NCBI GenBank assembly: GCA_965237725.1
Contig: OZ250151.1
Coordinates: 868,001 to 932,000 of the forward strand
Direction: 5' to 3'
DNA from: G965237725 sp965237725
Lineage (GTDB): Bacteria > Pseudomonadota > Gammaproteobacteria > Arenicellales > Poriferihabitantaceae
Length of the DNA stretch: 64,000 nucleotides
Shown: piece after piece, positions 17,067 to 26,264 of the stretch
How the letters are laid out: every line of letters begins with the position of its first letter
Position numbering within the stretch: the first letter of the stretch is position 1
The notes under the pieces: generated by a model
What the model was told of the DNA's origin: nothing
Database searches by the model: none
The model's input: only the letters and a program-made list of their open reading frames with translations
Translations under genes and position numbers: made by a program

Positions 17067-18279
17067 TGGGACTCTTTTGATTGATCAATTTAGTCAGATT
17101 TTTAATTATCACATCCAGGTTAGCCACTGGATTTGCTGCTACCGAACGCAGCCAATTCTGATTGTCAATTGTACTGCTTGAAAACATACCCTCGGGCAGG
17201 GAACCATGAAATTCTTCTGTGCTGCATGATAACGGTCGAAATACCGTAACACCCGTTTTTGGCGTTGCCCAAAGTAACATGCTTTTATGTTGCTTAATTT
17301 CCTCAGCCAACTGTTTTGCCATTAGCATTGACCGATCAATGCGCTCAACCACACCATCAATTCCCCAGGCAATTAGGGTAGCCAGTAACGGAATCGCGGA
17401 CGCACCCCGCGAGCCCTGGATGCCTACATTTGGACTGGCTAAATATCCGCCACCAAAACTAATTACCGGTATGACTTTATCAGGTTGTCGATACAGGATG
17501 AGTGCGGAATCCTTGGGTTGAAATAACCATTTGTGCGCCGACAAAGCAACGCTATCCGCTTTTTCAATACCATCGAGCAAATTTCGATGTGCGGGACTCA
17601 GGCGTAAGGGGCCCGCCCATGCGGCATCTACATGGGTCCATTTTGCCGGACCAACCAGTTTCAACGAATCTATTTCTCCGGTGGTTGTGGTGCCTGCGGT
17701 TAAGACCAGGCAGGCGTCGGACAAATCACCCAGTTTATTGGCATCGATTTGACCGCTATTATTGGTCGGAATGGCTTCATACCCTAATCCGAGAATATGG
17801 GCGGATTTTCTGATACTTAAATGTGAATCCGAAGAAGCAACAACGTTTTTAATTCCAGTAACCTCCCGAGCCGCCCAGAGCGCGGTCAAATTCCCCAGAG
17901 TTGATCCGGAGCACATCTGTCCGCCATGCATACCAAAGAATGGTGCCAGCCAGTCGATCACGATTTTTTCCGCCTCCAGGGCAAATGGTGAAATTCCGGG
18001 ATGTAATAAATTTTGATTTAGCCGGGCATTCCACATGGTCATGGCCCAGGTTATCCAGGGTGTTGGTGGGTCCATGTGGGCTAAAACATCGGGGCGATCT
18101 AGTCGTGCCGCCCCACCGAGAACATGGGGCCCAAGTAAATCCAGTGTCGCTAACTCACCAATTCCGTCCATGGGGCATTGCTGGGGCAGGTTTGGTTGAT
18201 CCACGAAATTGTGATCAATCAAATCTACCGCATGGTCAAGACCTGATCCAGAACTAAAACTTTGATCTTTTTTATGCAT
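17053..18279 (-). CDS. PLP-dependent group II decarboxylase/aminotransferase-like enzyme
   Basis: A 408-residue fold-type I PLP enzyme. The PLP lysine lies in SVALSAHKWLFQPKDSA; the preceding VDAAWAGPLRLSP is the aspartate/substrate segment of group II amino-acid decarboxylases. It is shorter than most of that family (about 470-500). CSGSTLGNLTALWAAREV is the cofactor phosphate region. It likely decarboxylates or otherwise modifies an amino acid. It is the first gene of the minus-strand run with NTF2-like, RidA, hydrolase, flavodoxin, phosphatase-like and S4 genes. Confidence 0.85.
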   Translation of the reverse strand: MHKKDQSFSSGSGLDHAVDLIDHNFVDQPNLPQQCPMDGIGELATLDLLGPHVLGGAARLDRPDVLAHMDPPTPWITWAMTMWNARLNQNLLHPGISPFALEAEKIVIDWLAPFFGMHGGQMCSGSTLGNLTALWAAREVTGIKNVVASSDSHLSIRKSAHILGLGYEAIPTNNSGQIDANKLGDLSDACLVLTAGTTTTGEIDSLKLVGPAKWTHVDAAWAGPLRLSPAHRNLLDGIEKADSVALSAHKWLFQPKDSALILYRQPDKVIPVISFGGGYLASPNVGIQGSRGASAIPLLATLIAWGIDGVVERIDRSMLMAKQLAEEIKQHKSMLLWATPKTGVTVFRPLSCSTEEFHGSLPEGMFSSSTIDNQNWLRSVAANPVANLDVIIKNLTKLINQKSPNDKQ

Positions 18280-18450
18280 AAAACAAATTTAGATTTAATG
18301 ATGGCCCCTGTCTCAAAACCCGAAAGGGTTAGTCGTCAGCCGCCACAAACAATACCGACATATTGAAACCCACAGCTACGGTAATCATCTCAGATAATCC
18401 CGACACGCTTCGCGCCTTGGAAATTACCATAGTACCCCATTGGGTTTGAT

Positions 18451-18876
18451 CTAATCCCGCCGGAGCAACTGATTGAGCTGTTCAATTTCTGACATTTCAG
18501 CAAATTGCTCAGCGTCGTTTGTCACGTCGTCCCAACTCGCTCTAGAGTCAACGAAAACATGGGCAACAATTTCCATATTTGCTGTGTCTTCCAGCAATCC
18601 AGCGGGAACCCAATATCCGTTAGGGGTATTAAGAAGATTGGGCAAAGGACTTCCGCACTTCGAACAAAAATCTGAAACGAATCCAGTTTGATTTACAAAA
18701 TGAGAAATCAAGTTCTCACCTTTCAACCATTTAAAATTTTCTGATTTCACCAGCATGGCGGAGTTTGATGACGAACCGCTGACCTTTCGACATAGAGAGC
18801 AATGGCATTGATAAATGTTTGGAATTTCACCGCTTAATTCGAATTCAACTTCGCCACAAAAACACTGCCCTTTCAT
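18451..18876 (-). CDS. GFA/CENP-V-type zinc-binding protein
   Basis: A 141-residue protein with paired zinc-binding cysteine motifs: CFCGEVEFELSG at residues 5-16, CHCSLCRKVSGS near residue 24, and CSKCGSPLPN near residue 71. This is the glutathione-dependent formaldehyde-activating (GFA) family fold; most members are uncharacterised and probably not true formaldehyde enzymes. It is transcribed alone. The 170 bases between it and the decarboxylase gene hold no further gene. Confidence 0.87.
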   Translation of the reverse strand: MKGQCFCGEVEFELSGEIPNIYQCHCSLCRKVSGSSSNSAMLVKSENFKWLKGENLISHFVNQTGFVSDFCSKCGSPLPNLLNTPNGYWVPAGLLEDTANMEIVAHVFVDSRASWDDVTNDAEQFAEMSEIEQLNQLLRRD

Positions 18877-19012
18877 TTGATGCTCCGATTAGTTTAACCA
18901 CAGGATAATTATATCTAATCCCATGAGCATCTATCGCGTTTAATATGGAATTTGATAAAGGTTACGCAGATTTATTATGCGCTCCTGTTATATGAATTTT
19001 ACCCGATCTAAA

Positions 19013-19300
19013 TTAATCTAATTCTCGGAACAGTGTGATTTGTACTTTGGAATTAGTTTTACATTCGGGGATAAAATCAAAATTGGAAATTTCCAGAACG
19101 TGGTCGCCGTGGCCACCATGTCCAGTGATAAAATGGCACGGACGAATCCGAAAAGCGGGGATGCCGTTAATCTGGCATTTTCGATAGACCCTGTCCCCGC
19201 GCACACGCACCCAGGAAAATGGCAGCACCAAATTTGGAGGCAGTTGAATCGATTCGGACAAAACCAAACTTAGATGCTCAACATTTTCATCGGCGGTCAT
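19013..19300 (-). CDS. Short hypothetical protein with RidA-like start
   Basis: A 95-residue frame with a good ribosome-binding site (GAGG about 8 bases before the ATG). Residues 20-39, LPPNLVLPFSWVRVRGDRVY, resemble the first strands of RidA-like proteins, but what follows is not RidA-like and the protein stops at half the family length. It may be a decayed RidA-family gene with lost or scrambled 3' part, or an unrelated small protein. I do not assign a function. Confidence 0.4.
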   Translation of the reverse strand: MTADENVEHLSLVLSESIQLPPNLVLPFSWVRVRGDRVYRKCQINGIPAFRIRPCHFITGHGGHGDHVLEISNFDFIPECKTNSKVQITLFRELD

Positions 19301-19355
19301 TTTTTTTCCTCAAATTTGATTTTGAGTCAAAATTCTCCTGCGTGGCATGGGCTGA

Positions 19356-19733
19356 TTAAATTCCAAGAAATTGTTCGTAAAGATACTTAACCACTATTGC
19401 AGTAAACAGATACATGCCAATTGCTGACCACAGCGTAACCGTCATGGTTTGCTTCATCTGTTTCGATTTTTCCCACAAAATGGTCATTTGCGCATCTCGT
19501 AATTCGTCCAAATTTTCTGTATCGAGTAATTCCCTGAACTTCAAATTTTTTTCGGAATACTTTCCCGAAAATATACTGGGTTTTCCCATTTCCTCCCATT
19601 CCAATGGGCGGTTCAACTCCAGGTATTTTTCAATTTTGCGTATGGAGTTAATGTAGTAATAAAAATACAATGCCGCCATAAGAAACAAAAATATGGTCAG
19701 CAGCGGGAAAAAATGAAGGAGTATTTGATTCAA
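19356..19733 (-). CDS. Two-segment inner-membrane protein of unknown function
   Basis: A 125-residue protein with membrane segments at about residues 8-28 and 100-120 and a charged soluble loop between them. The layout is reminiscent of universal stress protein B, but I see no sequence signature and do not assign that name. It stands between the short hypothetical gene and the TPR gene on the same strand with gaps of 55-60 bases, so co-transcription is possible. Confidence 0.65.
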   Translation of the reverse strand: MNQILLHFFPLLTIFLFLMAALYFYYYINSIRKIEKYLELNRPLEWEEMGKPSIFSGKYSEKNLKFRELLDTENLDELRDAQMTILWEKSKQMKQTMTVTLWSAIGMYLFTAIVVKYLYEQFLGI

Positions 19734-19793
19734 TTGTCTGCCTTTTTTCTGGGTTGATTTCCTAATTAATTATCTGACATTACCTATTGAAGC

Positions 19794-21434
19794 CTATGCC
19801 GCCGATTTTTGCCTGCAATAACAGGACGCTTTAATCACAACCTCAGCCCGGGCTGCAGCTTTGTCCAGCTGTAATTTGAATTGGGCCGCTTCAATTTTTT
19901 CACCCCGATGCACCAGGCATTCGTGCAGCCCATGCAAACTCCAGACATTACCTGGATGCTGGCAGGCCCGACTAAGGGTAGCATCGAGCCCGAGATCCGC
20001 CCGATAAACTTTTTCGGCTTCACCGTATTGACCTTGTTCGATTAACAACGCCCCCAATGCGTGTCGGGTGGGTTGCATCCATCCCCAGGGCTCGTCGTAA
20101 GGCAGATTATCATCCAGTTCCACCGCCCGCCCAAGGTGTTCAAAGGCTTTGTCATGGTTATTTTTATGATATTCAAGCTCACCCAGTAACATCTGTTCAG
20201 CCACGGTGAGTATATCGCGACAGGTATTGTTGAATAACATTCTGCTTTCCGGGACATTGTCCCGCGCAACAAAGAACAGCTCACGCTCGCCTTCGGCTTG
20301 CTTAATCTTGCCCGTATTTGCCATCGCCACTGTGCGGGCATAACGCATCATCGCCGTTGTTACACTGTAAAGTTCGCTGTCTTTTGGCATATCCTGATCG
20401 AGAATATCCTGCCAGCGTCCGAAGCGAATCAGCACATGTTGTTTCATTGGAATAAATCCTTCAAACCAGTCAGCCATGGTGCGCAGAAAATCTTCAGATA
20501 TCGCCCCAGTCAATTCTTCAGCGGTTTGAAGTGCGATGGTTGGCTGCCCAAGAAACATCGCACCATAGATTTTAAAATGATAATTATGAGCCCGATAGAC
20601 TGCATAAAAATTCTCACCACCTGATAGTTCTACAGATTTTTGATCAGCAATGATCGCAGCGTGATTTCGTGAAACCACATTCTGATAATCGCCGCACAGT
20701 ACATCGACGTGGGTAGCCATATGCAACAGGTGCCCGGCATCAGGAACCAGGGTGCACAGCACATCACCATGACGCAATGCGCGCTCTGGGTATGGCGACA
20801 TTTCCATCAGGTGCAGGTACATGTGCAACAACCCAGGGTGGGCCCAGGCACCCTCCAGATTATCGAATGCATGCTCAAGTACAGCAATAGCTTCCAGGGT
20901 GTCAGCCCCTTCTGCGGGTTTACCAGAAGGCAAATCCCATAACTGCCAGGGGGTTCGATTCATTATCGCTTCAGCAAACAGACAGCTGATGTCGAGATCT
21001 TCACGGTTCGATTGATATACCTTACGCATGGCCTCAGCATAAGCGTCATTCCAGTGGGCAAAGTGCTCTTCAGTAGCTTCCTTTGGGTAACGCAGTTCAA
21101 TCGCTTCGATTAAGGATTTTTCGAAGCTCGAAACATTTTTACTAAGCTCGGTTGCCGAAGCGATTGATTCCAATGCACGAGTTAAACATTCCGGTTTCTC
21201 ATCCTCCTCGAATGCCTCCCAGGGTTTATTATAATTAGGGCCGATGGCATAAGCGATTCCCCAATGGGCCATTGCACAACTTGAGTCGGCTTCGAGTGCT
21301 TTCTCAAAACAACTAATCGCTTCTTCGTGATTATATGCATAAGTCCAGATTAAACCGCGATCAAACCAAATTTGCGCATCGTCAGACTGGGTTGTGATTT
21401 TTTTGGAATAGATGCCTAAATCGTAATATTGCAT
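19794..21434 (-). CDS. Tetratricopeptide-repeat protein
   Basis: A 546-residue cytoplasmic protein with no signal peptide. TPR-like helices are clear near residues 20-90 (ARIWFDRGLIW-type, then NHEEAISCFEKALEADSSCAMAHWGIAYA) and again at 400-500 (LGRAVELDDNLPYDEPWGWMQ, EKVYRADLGLDATLSR). The middle holds conserved HMATHVDVLCGDY and HNYHFKIYGAMF motifs of a family usually annotated only as tetratricopeptide protein. It ends with a short Cys-containing tail. It presumably acts as a scaffold; the partner is unknown. Confidence 0.85.
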   Translation of the reverse strand: MQYYDLGIYSKKITTQSDDAQIWFDRGLIWTYAYNHEEAISCFEKALEADSSCAMAHWGIAYAIGPNYNKPWEAFEEDEKPECLTRALESIASATELSKNVSSFEKSLIEAIELRYPKEATEEHFAHWNDAYAEAMRKVYQSNREDLDISCLFAEAIMNRTPWQLWDLPSGKPAEGADTLEAIAVLEHAFDNLEGAWAHPGLLHMYLHLMEMSPYPERALRHGDVLCTLVPDAGHLLHMATHVDVLCGDYQNVVSRNHAAIIADQKSVELSGGENFYAVYRAHNYHFKIYGAMFLGQPTIALQTAEELTGAISEDFLRTMADWFEGFIPMKQHVLIRFGRWQDILDQDMPKDSELYSVTTAMMRYARTVAMANTGKIKQAEGERELFFVARDNVPESRMLFNNTCRDILTVAEQMLLGELEYHKNNHDKAFEHLGRAVELDDNLPYDEPWGWMQPTRHALGALLIEQGQYGEAEKVYRADLGLDATLSRACQHPGNVWSLHGLHECLVHRGEKIEAAQFKLQLDKAAARAEVVIKASCYCRQKSAA

Positions 21435-21666
21435 ATGCTATTACTCATACTTTAATCTAAATACTGGAAACACTATTTCTAGAGATTAAAACACTTTTTC
21501 ACCTATTAATCGAGATCACAAAGAATTTCGTTACTATTTGGCACTTATGGATATGGTCCAACAAAGGATATTTACTAGCTTGTCGCGGAAAATAGCTTTT
21601 CAGCACACCATGGTTTTAGTAGTATGGGCCTGGAACGATACGTGAACCTGGGAGGATGAGAAACCT

Positions 21667-22053
21667 ATGCCACAACCCGAATTAGCCACAGTTTATTTTC
21701 TCGTAGTTGGGGGATTTTTATTACACCCCGCGTTAATGTGGATTTATACGCCACTGATGTACTTTGTGGGTTATAAGGAAAAGAATTTCAGGAGCCGAAT
21801 CGCAATATTCGCACTATCACTTGTATTGGCGTTTATGGTGTTATGGCCACTGAACTACATCTCAATCACATCCCAGGATTTCACCCTTCTGGGGTGGTAT
21901 ATTGGCATTCTGTTTAACTGCGGTCTAATGGCTATTTCAAGCTGGAAGAGATGGGACTGCCGACTTTTGCTGGACAAATTATTTTTACCCTTAATGTTTT
22001 CAACGCCAATAGCGGGCTACTACCTCGCCCTGGCAGTTACTCCCACAATTTAG
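21667..22053 (+). CDS. Small membrane protein of unknown function
   Basis: A 128-residue protein with four hydrophobic segments (about residues 7-28, 45-62, 74-92 and 103-125). A GGAGG ribosome-binding site lies about 10 bases before the ATG. I recognise no family. It starts a plus-strand run followed by a YdcF-like gene and a GMC oxidoreductase. Confidence 0.7.
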   Translation: MPQPELATVYFLVVGGFLLHPALMWIYTPLMYFVGYKEKNFRSRIAIFALSLVLAFMVLWPLNYISITSQDFTLLGWYIGILFNCGLMAISSWKRWDCRLLLDKLFLPLMFSTPIAGYYLALAVTPTI

Positions 22054-22123
22054 ACTTAATGATTAATCAGGGACGAGTCGAATTCTACAATTTAGTTGTG
22101 TGACATCAATTCTTCTTTAGTTA

Positions 22124-22822
22124 ATGACAACTCTGTTCTTAATCGTCATTTGCATCGTCGTAGCTATATATTTGTTCCGAGCGCACATCCTTCGCCCGAT
22201 AGCCAGCTTTCTAATTTCAAACATCCCTGCACATCAAAAGCCCGATGCAATTGTATTGATGAACGGCAACATCAGTACTCGCCCTTTTCTTGTTGCAGAA
22301 TTGTATAAAAAATTTCGCGCCCCCATATTGATTGCCCGACTAGCGGATACCCAGGAAGTACGCATGGGGGTTATACCCAATATCAGCGAATCAACCCGTG
22401 AATTGTTGATTCGACTCGATGTTCCCGCCCAGGACATTCATCTGCTATCCACAACTCGCTGGGTAGCCGGCACCTGGAATGAAGCGATTTTGCTTTGTGA
22501 CACTATTCGAGAAAATAATTGGCAAAAAATTAACATCGTTACGGATGCATTCCACAGCCGTCGTGCATGCTGGGCATTTCGCAAGGTGATGAAAAATGAA
22601 ACCGTGGATTTTCGTTGTTCCTCTACCCGCTTCACTCTTGATGTCGCGAATCAATGGTGGCGATCCGAATACGGCGTGTGTCAGCTTGTGGTGGAATATT
22701 TAAAGTTTGCACATTATTTGAGGCTGGCGCGCGCAGCGAAACACACTATGCCCAATCAATCAGACCTACCTCAGGCCGATGATATTCGCCCCGTTATTCA
22801 CGGGCAATCAGATTTAAAGTAA
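22124..22822 (+). CDS. YdcF/ElyC-family (DUF218) protein
   Basis: A 232-residue protein with an N-terminal membrane anchor (residues 3-22) and a DUF218 domain: KPDAIVLMNGNISTRPFLVAELY, SESTRELLIRL and the late NIVTDAFHSRRACWAFRKV. The family includes SanA, ElyC and YdcF, linked to envelope integrity or binding of a nucleotide-like ligand, but with no settled reaction. The start directly follows a TTAG, with a weak ribosome-binding site. It is followed after three bases by the GMC oxidoreductase. Confidence 0.82.
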   Translation: MTTLFLIVICIVVAIYLFRAHILRPIASFLISNIPAHQKPDAIVLMNGNISTRPFLVAELYKKFRAPILIARLADTQEVRMGVIPNISESTRELLIRLDVPAQDIHLLSTTRWVAGTWNEAILLCDTIRENNWQKINIVTDAFHSRRACWAFRKVMKNETVDFRCSSTRFTLDVANQWWRSEYGVCQLVVEYLKFAHYLRLARAAKHTMPNQSDLPQADDIRPVIHGQSDLK

Positions 22823-22825
22823 TTC

Positions 22826-24310
22826 ATGAACTGCGATTACCTGGTTATTGGCGGTGGTAGCGCAGGCGCGATTATTGCCCGACGACTGGCGGACGCACAG
22901 ATTGGGAAGGTTATTTTGCTGGAAGCGGGGATGAATGATGAAGGCAAATCAGCACTACAGGAATTATCGTTGCTCGACCAACAAGGAGATGAGACAGAAT
23001 GGGGCTTCCTCGCCAAACCCGTTGCAAATAAAAATAATCAGATCGACTACGCTCGCGCGAAAATGCTTGGCGGATGCGGTAATCACAACGATTGCGCATT
23101 TTTGGTTCCACCGGATTGCGACTTTGATCGATGGCATGATCTTGGTGCTAAAGGATGGAATGCCAGGTCATTGAAGCCCTACTCCGATAAAATTGATAAC
23201 CGGGTTTGGGTTGAAACAAGCCCGCCGGTCAATCCAATATCCCAGAAGTTTATGGATGCCGGTATAGAGCTTGGACTAGAGCAAGTTAACTTCCGTCAAC
23301 AAATCAGATCCGCGGTCGGCGCATTTCCGCTGAACTGCCGAGGGGATCTGCGACAATCATCTTCGGTTTGCTATTTACATCCCGTTGATTCTTTGCCCGA
23401 CAACATCAGCATATTATTTAATACTAGAGTAACGGAAATTATATTTAATGGTACCAGGGCGACTGGTTGTCAGACAAATCAAGGCGAAATAATTGCAAAC
23501 AAGGAAGTCATTGTTACCGCAGGGGCGATTCAAACACCACAACTATTGATGGTCTCTGGCATTGGCATTAGCGAGGACCTGAAGAAACTGGAAATTAGAC
23601 CGAAAGTGAATCTTGAAGGTGTGGGCGCCAATCTGGTCGATCATGCATCTGCTAATGTTGTACTTTCCCTTAAAGATTCACTTCCACCCTGGCAACTAAC
23701 CTGTTGCGAAGTGACCGCAATGCTTCAATTGGACGAAAAGGAGCCAGCTCCGGATTTGCTATATCATTTTGTTCTCGGTGTACGCGACAAATATGAAGGC
23801 CGCGAATCGAGTTATCCCAATAGCGTAAAAATTTCGCCCAATGTAACCCGACCAAGGAGCCGTGGAAACATCACTCTAACTACTGCGGATATAAACGAAC
23901 ATCCCGTAATCAACCTGAATTACTTTAGCGATCCGGAAAATTATGACCTGGAAAAACTGATTCGAGGTATTCGGTATTCAAGGAAGCTTGCGACAACTCA
24001 GGCATTCAATGATCTGGTTGATATGGAACAACTCCCCGGGAACGCAGTGCAAAGCGATCAGGAGATCGCAGACTACATTCTCGATACCTGCGAAACCGTA
24101 TACCATCCTTCGGGTACCTGCAGAATGGGTGAAGATTCTGATCCCACCAGCGTGGTAACTCCTGATCTGAAAGTCAAAGGCATAACGGGCTTACGTGTCT
24201 GCGATGCTTCAGTATTTCCAGACATGGTTACCGTTAACATCAACAACACGGTGATGATGATCGCAGAGAAAGCGGCTGATCTAATTATTACCGCTAATCC
24301 AAAGACCTAA
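22826..24310 (+). CDS. GMC-family FAD oxidoreductase
   Basis: A 494-residue flavoprotein of the glucose-methanol-choline family. The FAD dinucleotide motif is VIGGGSAGAIIARRL at residues 6-20; the second motif MLGGCGNHNDCAFLVPP is near residue 80. The substrate-domain motif TAGAIQTPQLLMVSGIG is near residue 231, and the C-terminus has YHPSGTCRMGEDSD and the NINNTVMMIAEKAADLI segment. It oxidises an alcohol, possibly choline-like, but the substrate is not visible. Length is slightly below choline dehydrogenase. Confidence 0.92.
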   Translation: MNCDYLVIGGGSAGAIIARRLADAQIGKVILLEAGMNDEGKSALQELSLLDQQGDETEWGFLAKPVANKNNQIDYARAKMLGGCGNHNDCAFLVPPDCDFDRWHDLGAKGWNARSLKPYSDKIDNRVWVETSPPVNPISQKFMDAGIELGLEQVNFRQQIRSAVGAFPLNCRGDLRQSSSVCYLHPVDSLPDNISILFNTRVTEIIFNGTRATGCQTNQGEIIANKEVIVTAGAIQTPQLLMVSGIGISEDLKKLEIRPKVNLEGVGANLVDHASANVVLSLKDSLPPWQLTCCEVTAMLQLDEKEPAPDLLYHFVLGVRDKYEGRESSYPNSVKISPNVTRPRSRGNITLTTADINEHPVINLNYFSDPENYDLEKLIRGIRYSRKLATTQAFNDLVDMEQLPGNAVQSDQEIADYILDTCETVYHPSGTCRMGEDSDPTSVVTPDLKVKGITGLRVCDASVFPDMVTVNINNTVMMIAEKAADLIITANPKT

Positions 24311-24361
24311 CTGATCAAATTGGATCGATGGGAATATCGGTTCTACCCCGTTTTATCCCTG

Positions 24362-25042
24362 TCAGTTTACGTTGAAATGCAATTCCGTTGGCTGACACCC
24401 TTCTCCGTTAATCGGCGTTATGTCCATAGGACAGGCAGACATCACAGCAATGGTATCGAGTTCTGCTTTGATCGAAATTGTATCTCCCGGTTTGGATACC
24501 GTGGGCAGAAACTGGACGGAACCATCGGCGGCAACGGGAATGTTCATCCAGATATTAAATGGCGCAGGAATTTTCGGCGCCATTAACCCAATGGCGATCA
24601 TCGCCATTCTTAAATTATCTGAACAATTATCATGATATTCAGTACAACCGAGCATGTGATAGCGATACACGTCACACGCAGAGATTACCGTATCGTGCAC
24701 ACCAGGAGAGGTGTCTTGTGTAATCGTCATTAATTGCCGTCGGCAGTTTGTATATAAACCATCCCCTTCATGAGGAAAAATTGACGCTAGCGCGGTATGG
24801 GTATGCTCCATGGAAACGAATTCATTTAAATCATCCGCAACAAAAGCCCAGAAGTCACATACCTGATTACCATGGGTATTTTCAATAACCAGAGTTTGGC
24901 CCGACTTCAAATTGACCGCCACACCGCAGCGTGGCGGCACATGATATCGCTTGCCCGACTCAGCGGCGCCATCGGCGGATATGGCTGAAGAATTACTTTG
25001 GTTCTCACCATCGGGTTTACCTGGATCATAGGGTTTATTCAT
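24362..25042 (-). CDS. DUF1989 (urea carboxylase-associated) protein
   Basis: The start is the ATG at 25042 giving MNKPYDPGKPDG, chosen for the AGGTGA ribosome-binding site 7 bases before it; the frame is open upstream to 25117. The 226-residue product has the DUF1989 pattern: YHVPPRCGVAVNLKSGQTLVIENTHGNQVCDFWAF and later LGCTEYHDNCSDN with conserved Cys and His, suggesting a metal or thiol site. Members are found beside urea carboxylase or in amino-acid catabolism. Here it is convergent with the GMC gene and no urea genes are near. Confidence 0.85.
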   Translation of the reverse strand: MNKPYDPGKPDGENQSNSSAISADGAAESGKRYHVPPRCGVAVNLKSGQTLVIENTHGNQVCDFWAFVADDLNEFVSMEHTHTALASIFPHEGDGLYTNCRRQLMTITQDTSPGVHDTVISACDVYRYHMLGCTEYHDNCSDNLRMAMIAIGLMAPKIPAPFNIWMNIPVAADGSVQFLPTVSKPGDTISIKAELDTIAVMSACPMDITPINGEGCQPTELHFNVN

Positions 25043-25334
25043 CGATTTCACCTGGATGATTGAGCTTTTAGCTAGTTGTATAGGCTGAGTGTTATGCATC
25101 TGAACATATACAACCAAGAATTGAAAATTCTACACCAAAGTTCGAATCTGATTTCAATTAAAAGTTGATCTTTTGTTGTAAAAATTCTCGAATACACTTT
25201 GAGTAAAAATCGGTTTTGGTCAGGGGCGGTAATCATGATCTTGAGCTAAAATACCGATTTGGAACGAGGTTGGGCAATGCGTTATGAGAAGCGACCCCAG
25301 AATAGACCTCTTGACGCTAAATCAAGTTTGACTG

Positions 25335-26189
25335 ATGAGAAATATGACTGAACCAGTAACCATAAAAAACATCATCCCAGCGCGTCCGACCACGGATGGT
25401 GCCGGGGTAAACATCAAGCGAATGAGTGGGTTTTCTGATTCAAAGGTTATGGATCCTTTCCTTATGCTCGATGAAATTAAATCTGATGACCGATCCGATT
25501 TTATTGGCGGCTTCCCGCCTCATCCCCACCGTGGGTTTGAAACCATTACTTATATGCGCCGGGGAAATTTTTCTCATACCGACAGCATGGGACACACCGG
25601 CTCCATAACCTCCGGCGGCGCTCAGTGGATGACAGCAGGCAGCGGCGTCATCCATTCTGAAATGCCAGCCGCGGATGCGGACGCGATCCATGGGTTTCAG
25701 TTCTGGCTAAATCTGCCGGCAACTGAGAAAATGAATCCGCCCGATTATCGTGACATAAAAAGCGATGAAATTATCTCACACCAGTCTGCAATTGGTGAGG
25801 TGAGAATCATTGCAGGTGAAATTGAGTTTGAAAGCAAGGTTATGGCCGGACCGGTTACAGGAAAAACCACCCAGCCATTAATTGTGGACGTGTCAATTAA
25901 TCCTAATCAGTCCGTTGTTCTCGGCGTAAATCGAAATCTGAATCTACATTTCTATGTGTATCAGGGTAAAGTAGATTTAGGTGATCAGGAAATCTCCGAA
26001 AATAATCTCGCTTATCTCAATTCTGGTGACACTCTCAATCTTGTAAGTTCAGCGGGTGCTGGACTGTTATTGTTTGGCGGACTACCCCTTAAAGAACCTG
26101 TCGCACATTATGGACCCTTTGTTATGAATACCCAGGCCGAAATTGATCTAGCAATTAAGGCCTACCAGGACGGTACACTGGTCCAGTAA
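25335..26189 (+). CDS. Pirin-family protein
   Basis: A 284-residue bicupin. The first cupin has the pirin metal signature FPPHPHRGFETITYM and a second His/Glu pair in GVIHSEMP near residue 98. The second cupin starts around residue 185. Pirins bind iron and some act as quercetin dioxygenases or redox-sensing cofactors. It appears to be a single-gene unit in the gap between DUF1989 and asnB. ATG codons at 25335 and 25344 are both possible starts. Confidence 0.92.
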   Translation: MRNMTEPVTIKNIIPARPTTDGAGVNIKRMSGFSDSKVMDPFLMLDEIKSDDRSDFIGGFPPHPHRGFETITYMRRGNFSHTDSMGHTGSITSGGAQWMTAGSGVIHSEMPAADADAIHGFQFWLNLPATEKMNPPDYRDIKSDEIISHQSAIGEVRIIAGEIEFESKVMAGPVTGKTTQPLIVDVSINPNQSVVLGVNRNLNLHFYVYQGKVDLGDQEISENNLAYLNSGDTLNLVSSAGAGLLLFGGLPLKEPVAHYGPFVMNTQAEIDLAIKAYQDGTLVQ

Positions 26190-26264
26190 ATTAAACATGT
26201 TCTGAAATATTTAGTGGTTAACCATACACACGTCTACACATATCATTTTTATGTCCCGGCCTTT

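Noticed and set aside
24320..24635. Plus-strand frames opposite the DUF1989 gene
   Set aside because: Shadows of the clearly conserved minus-strand gene.
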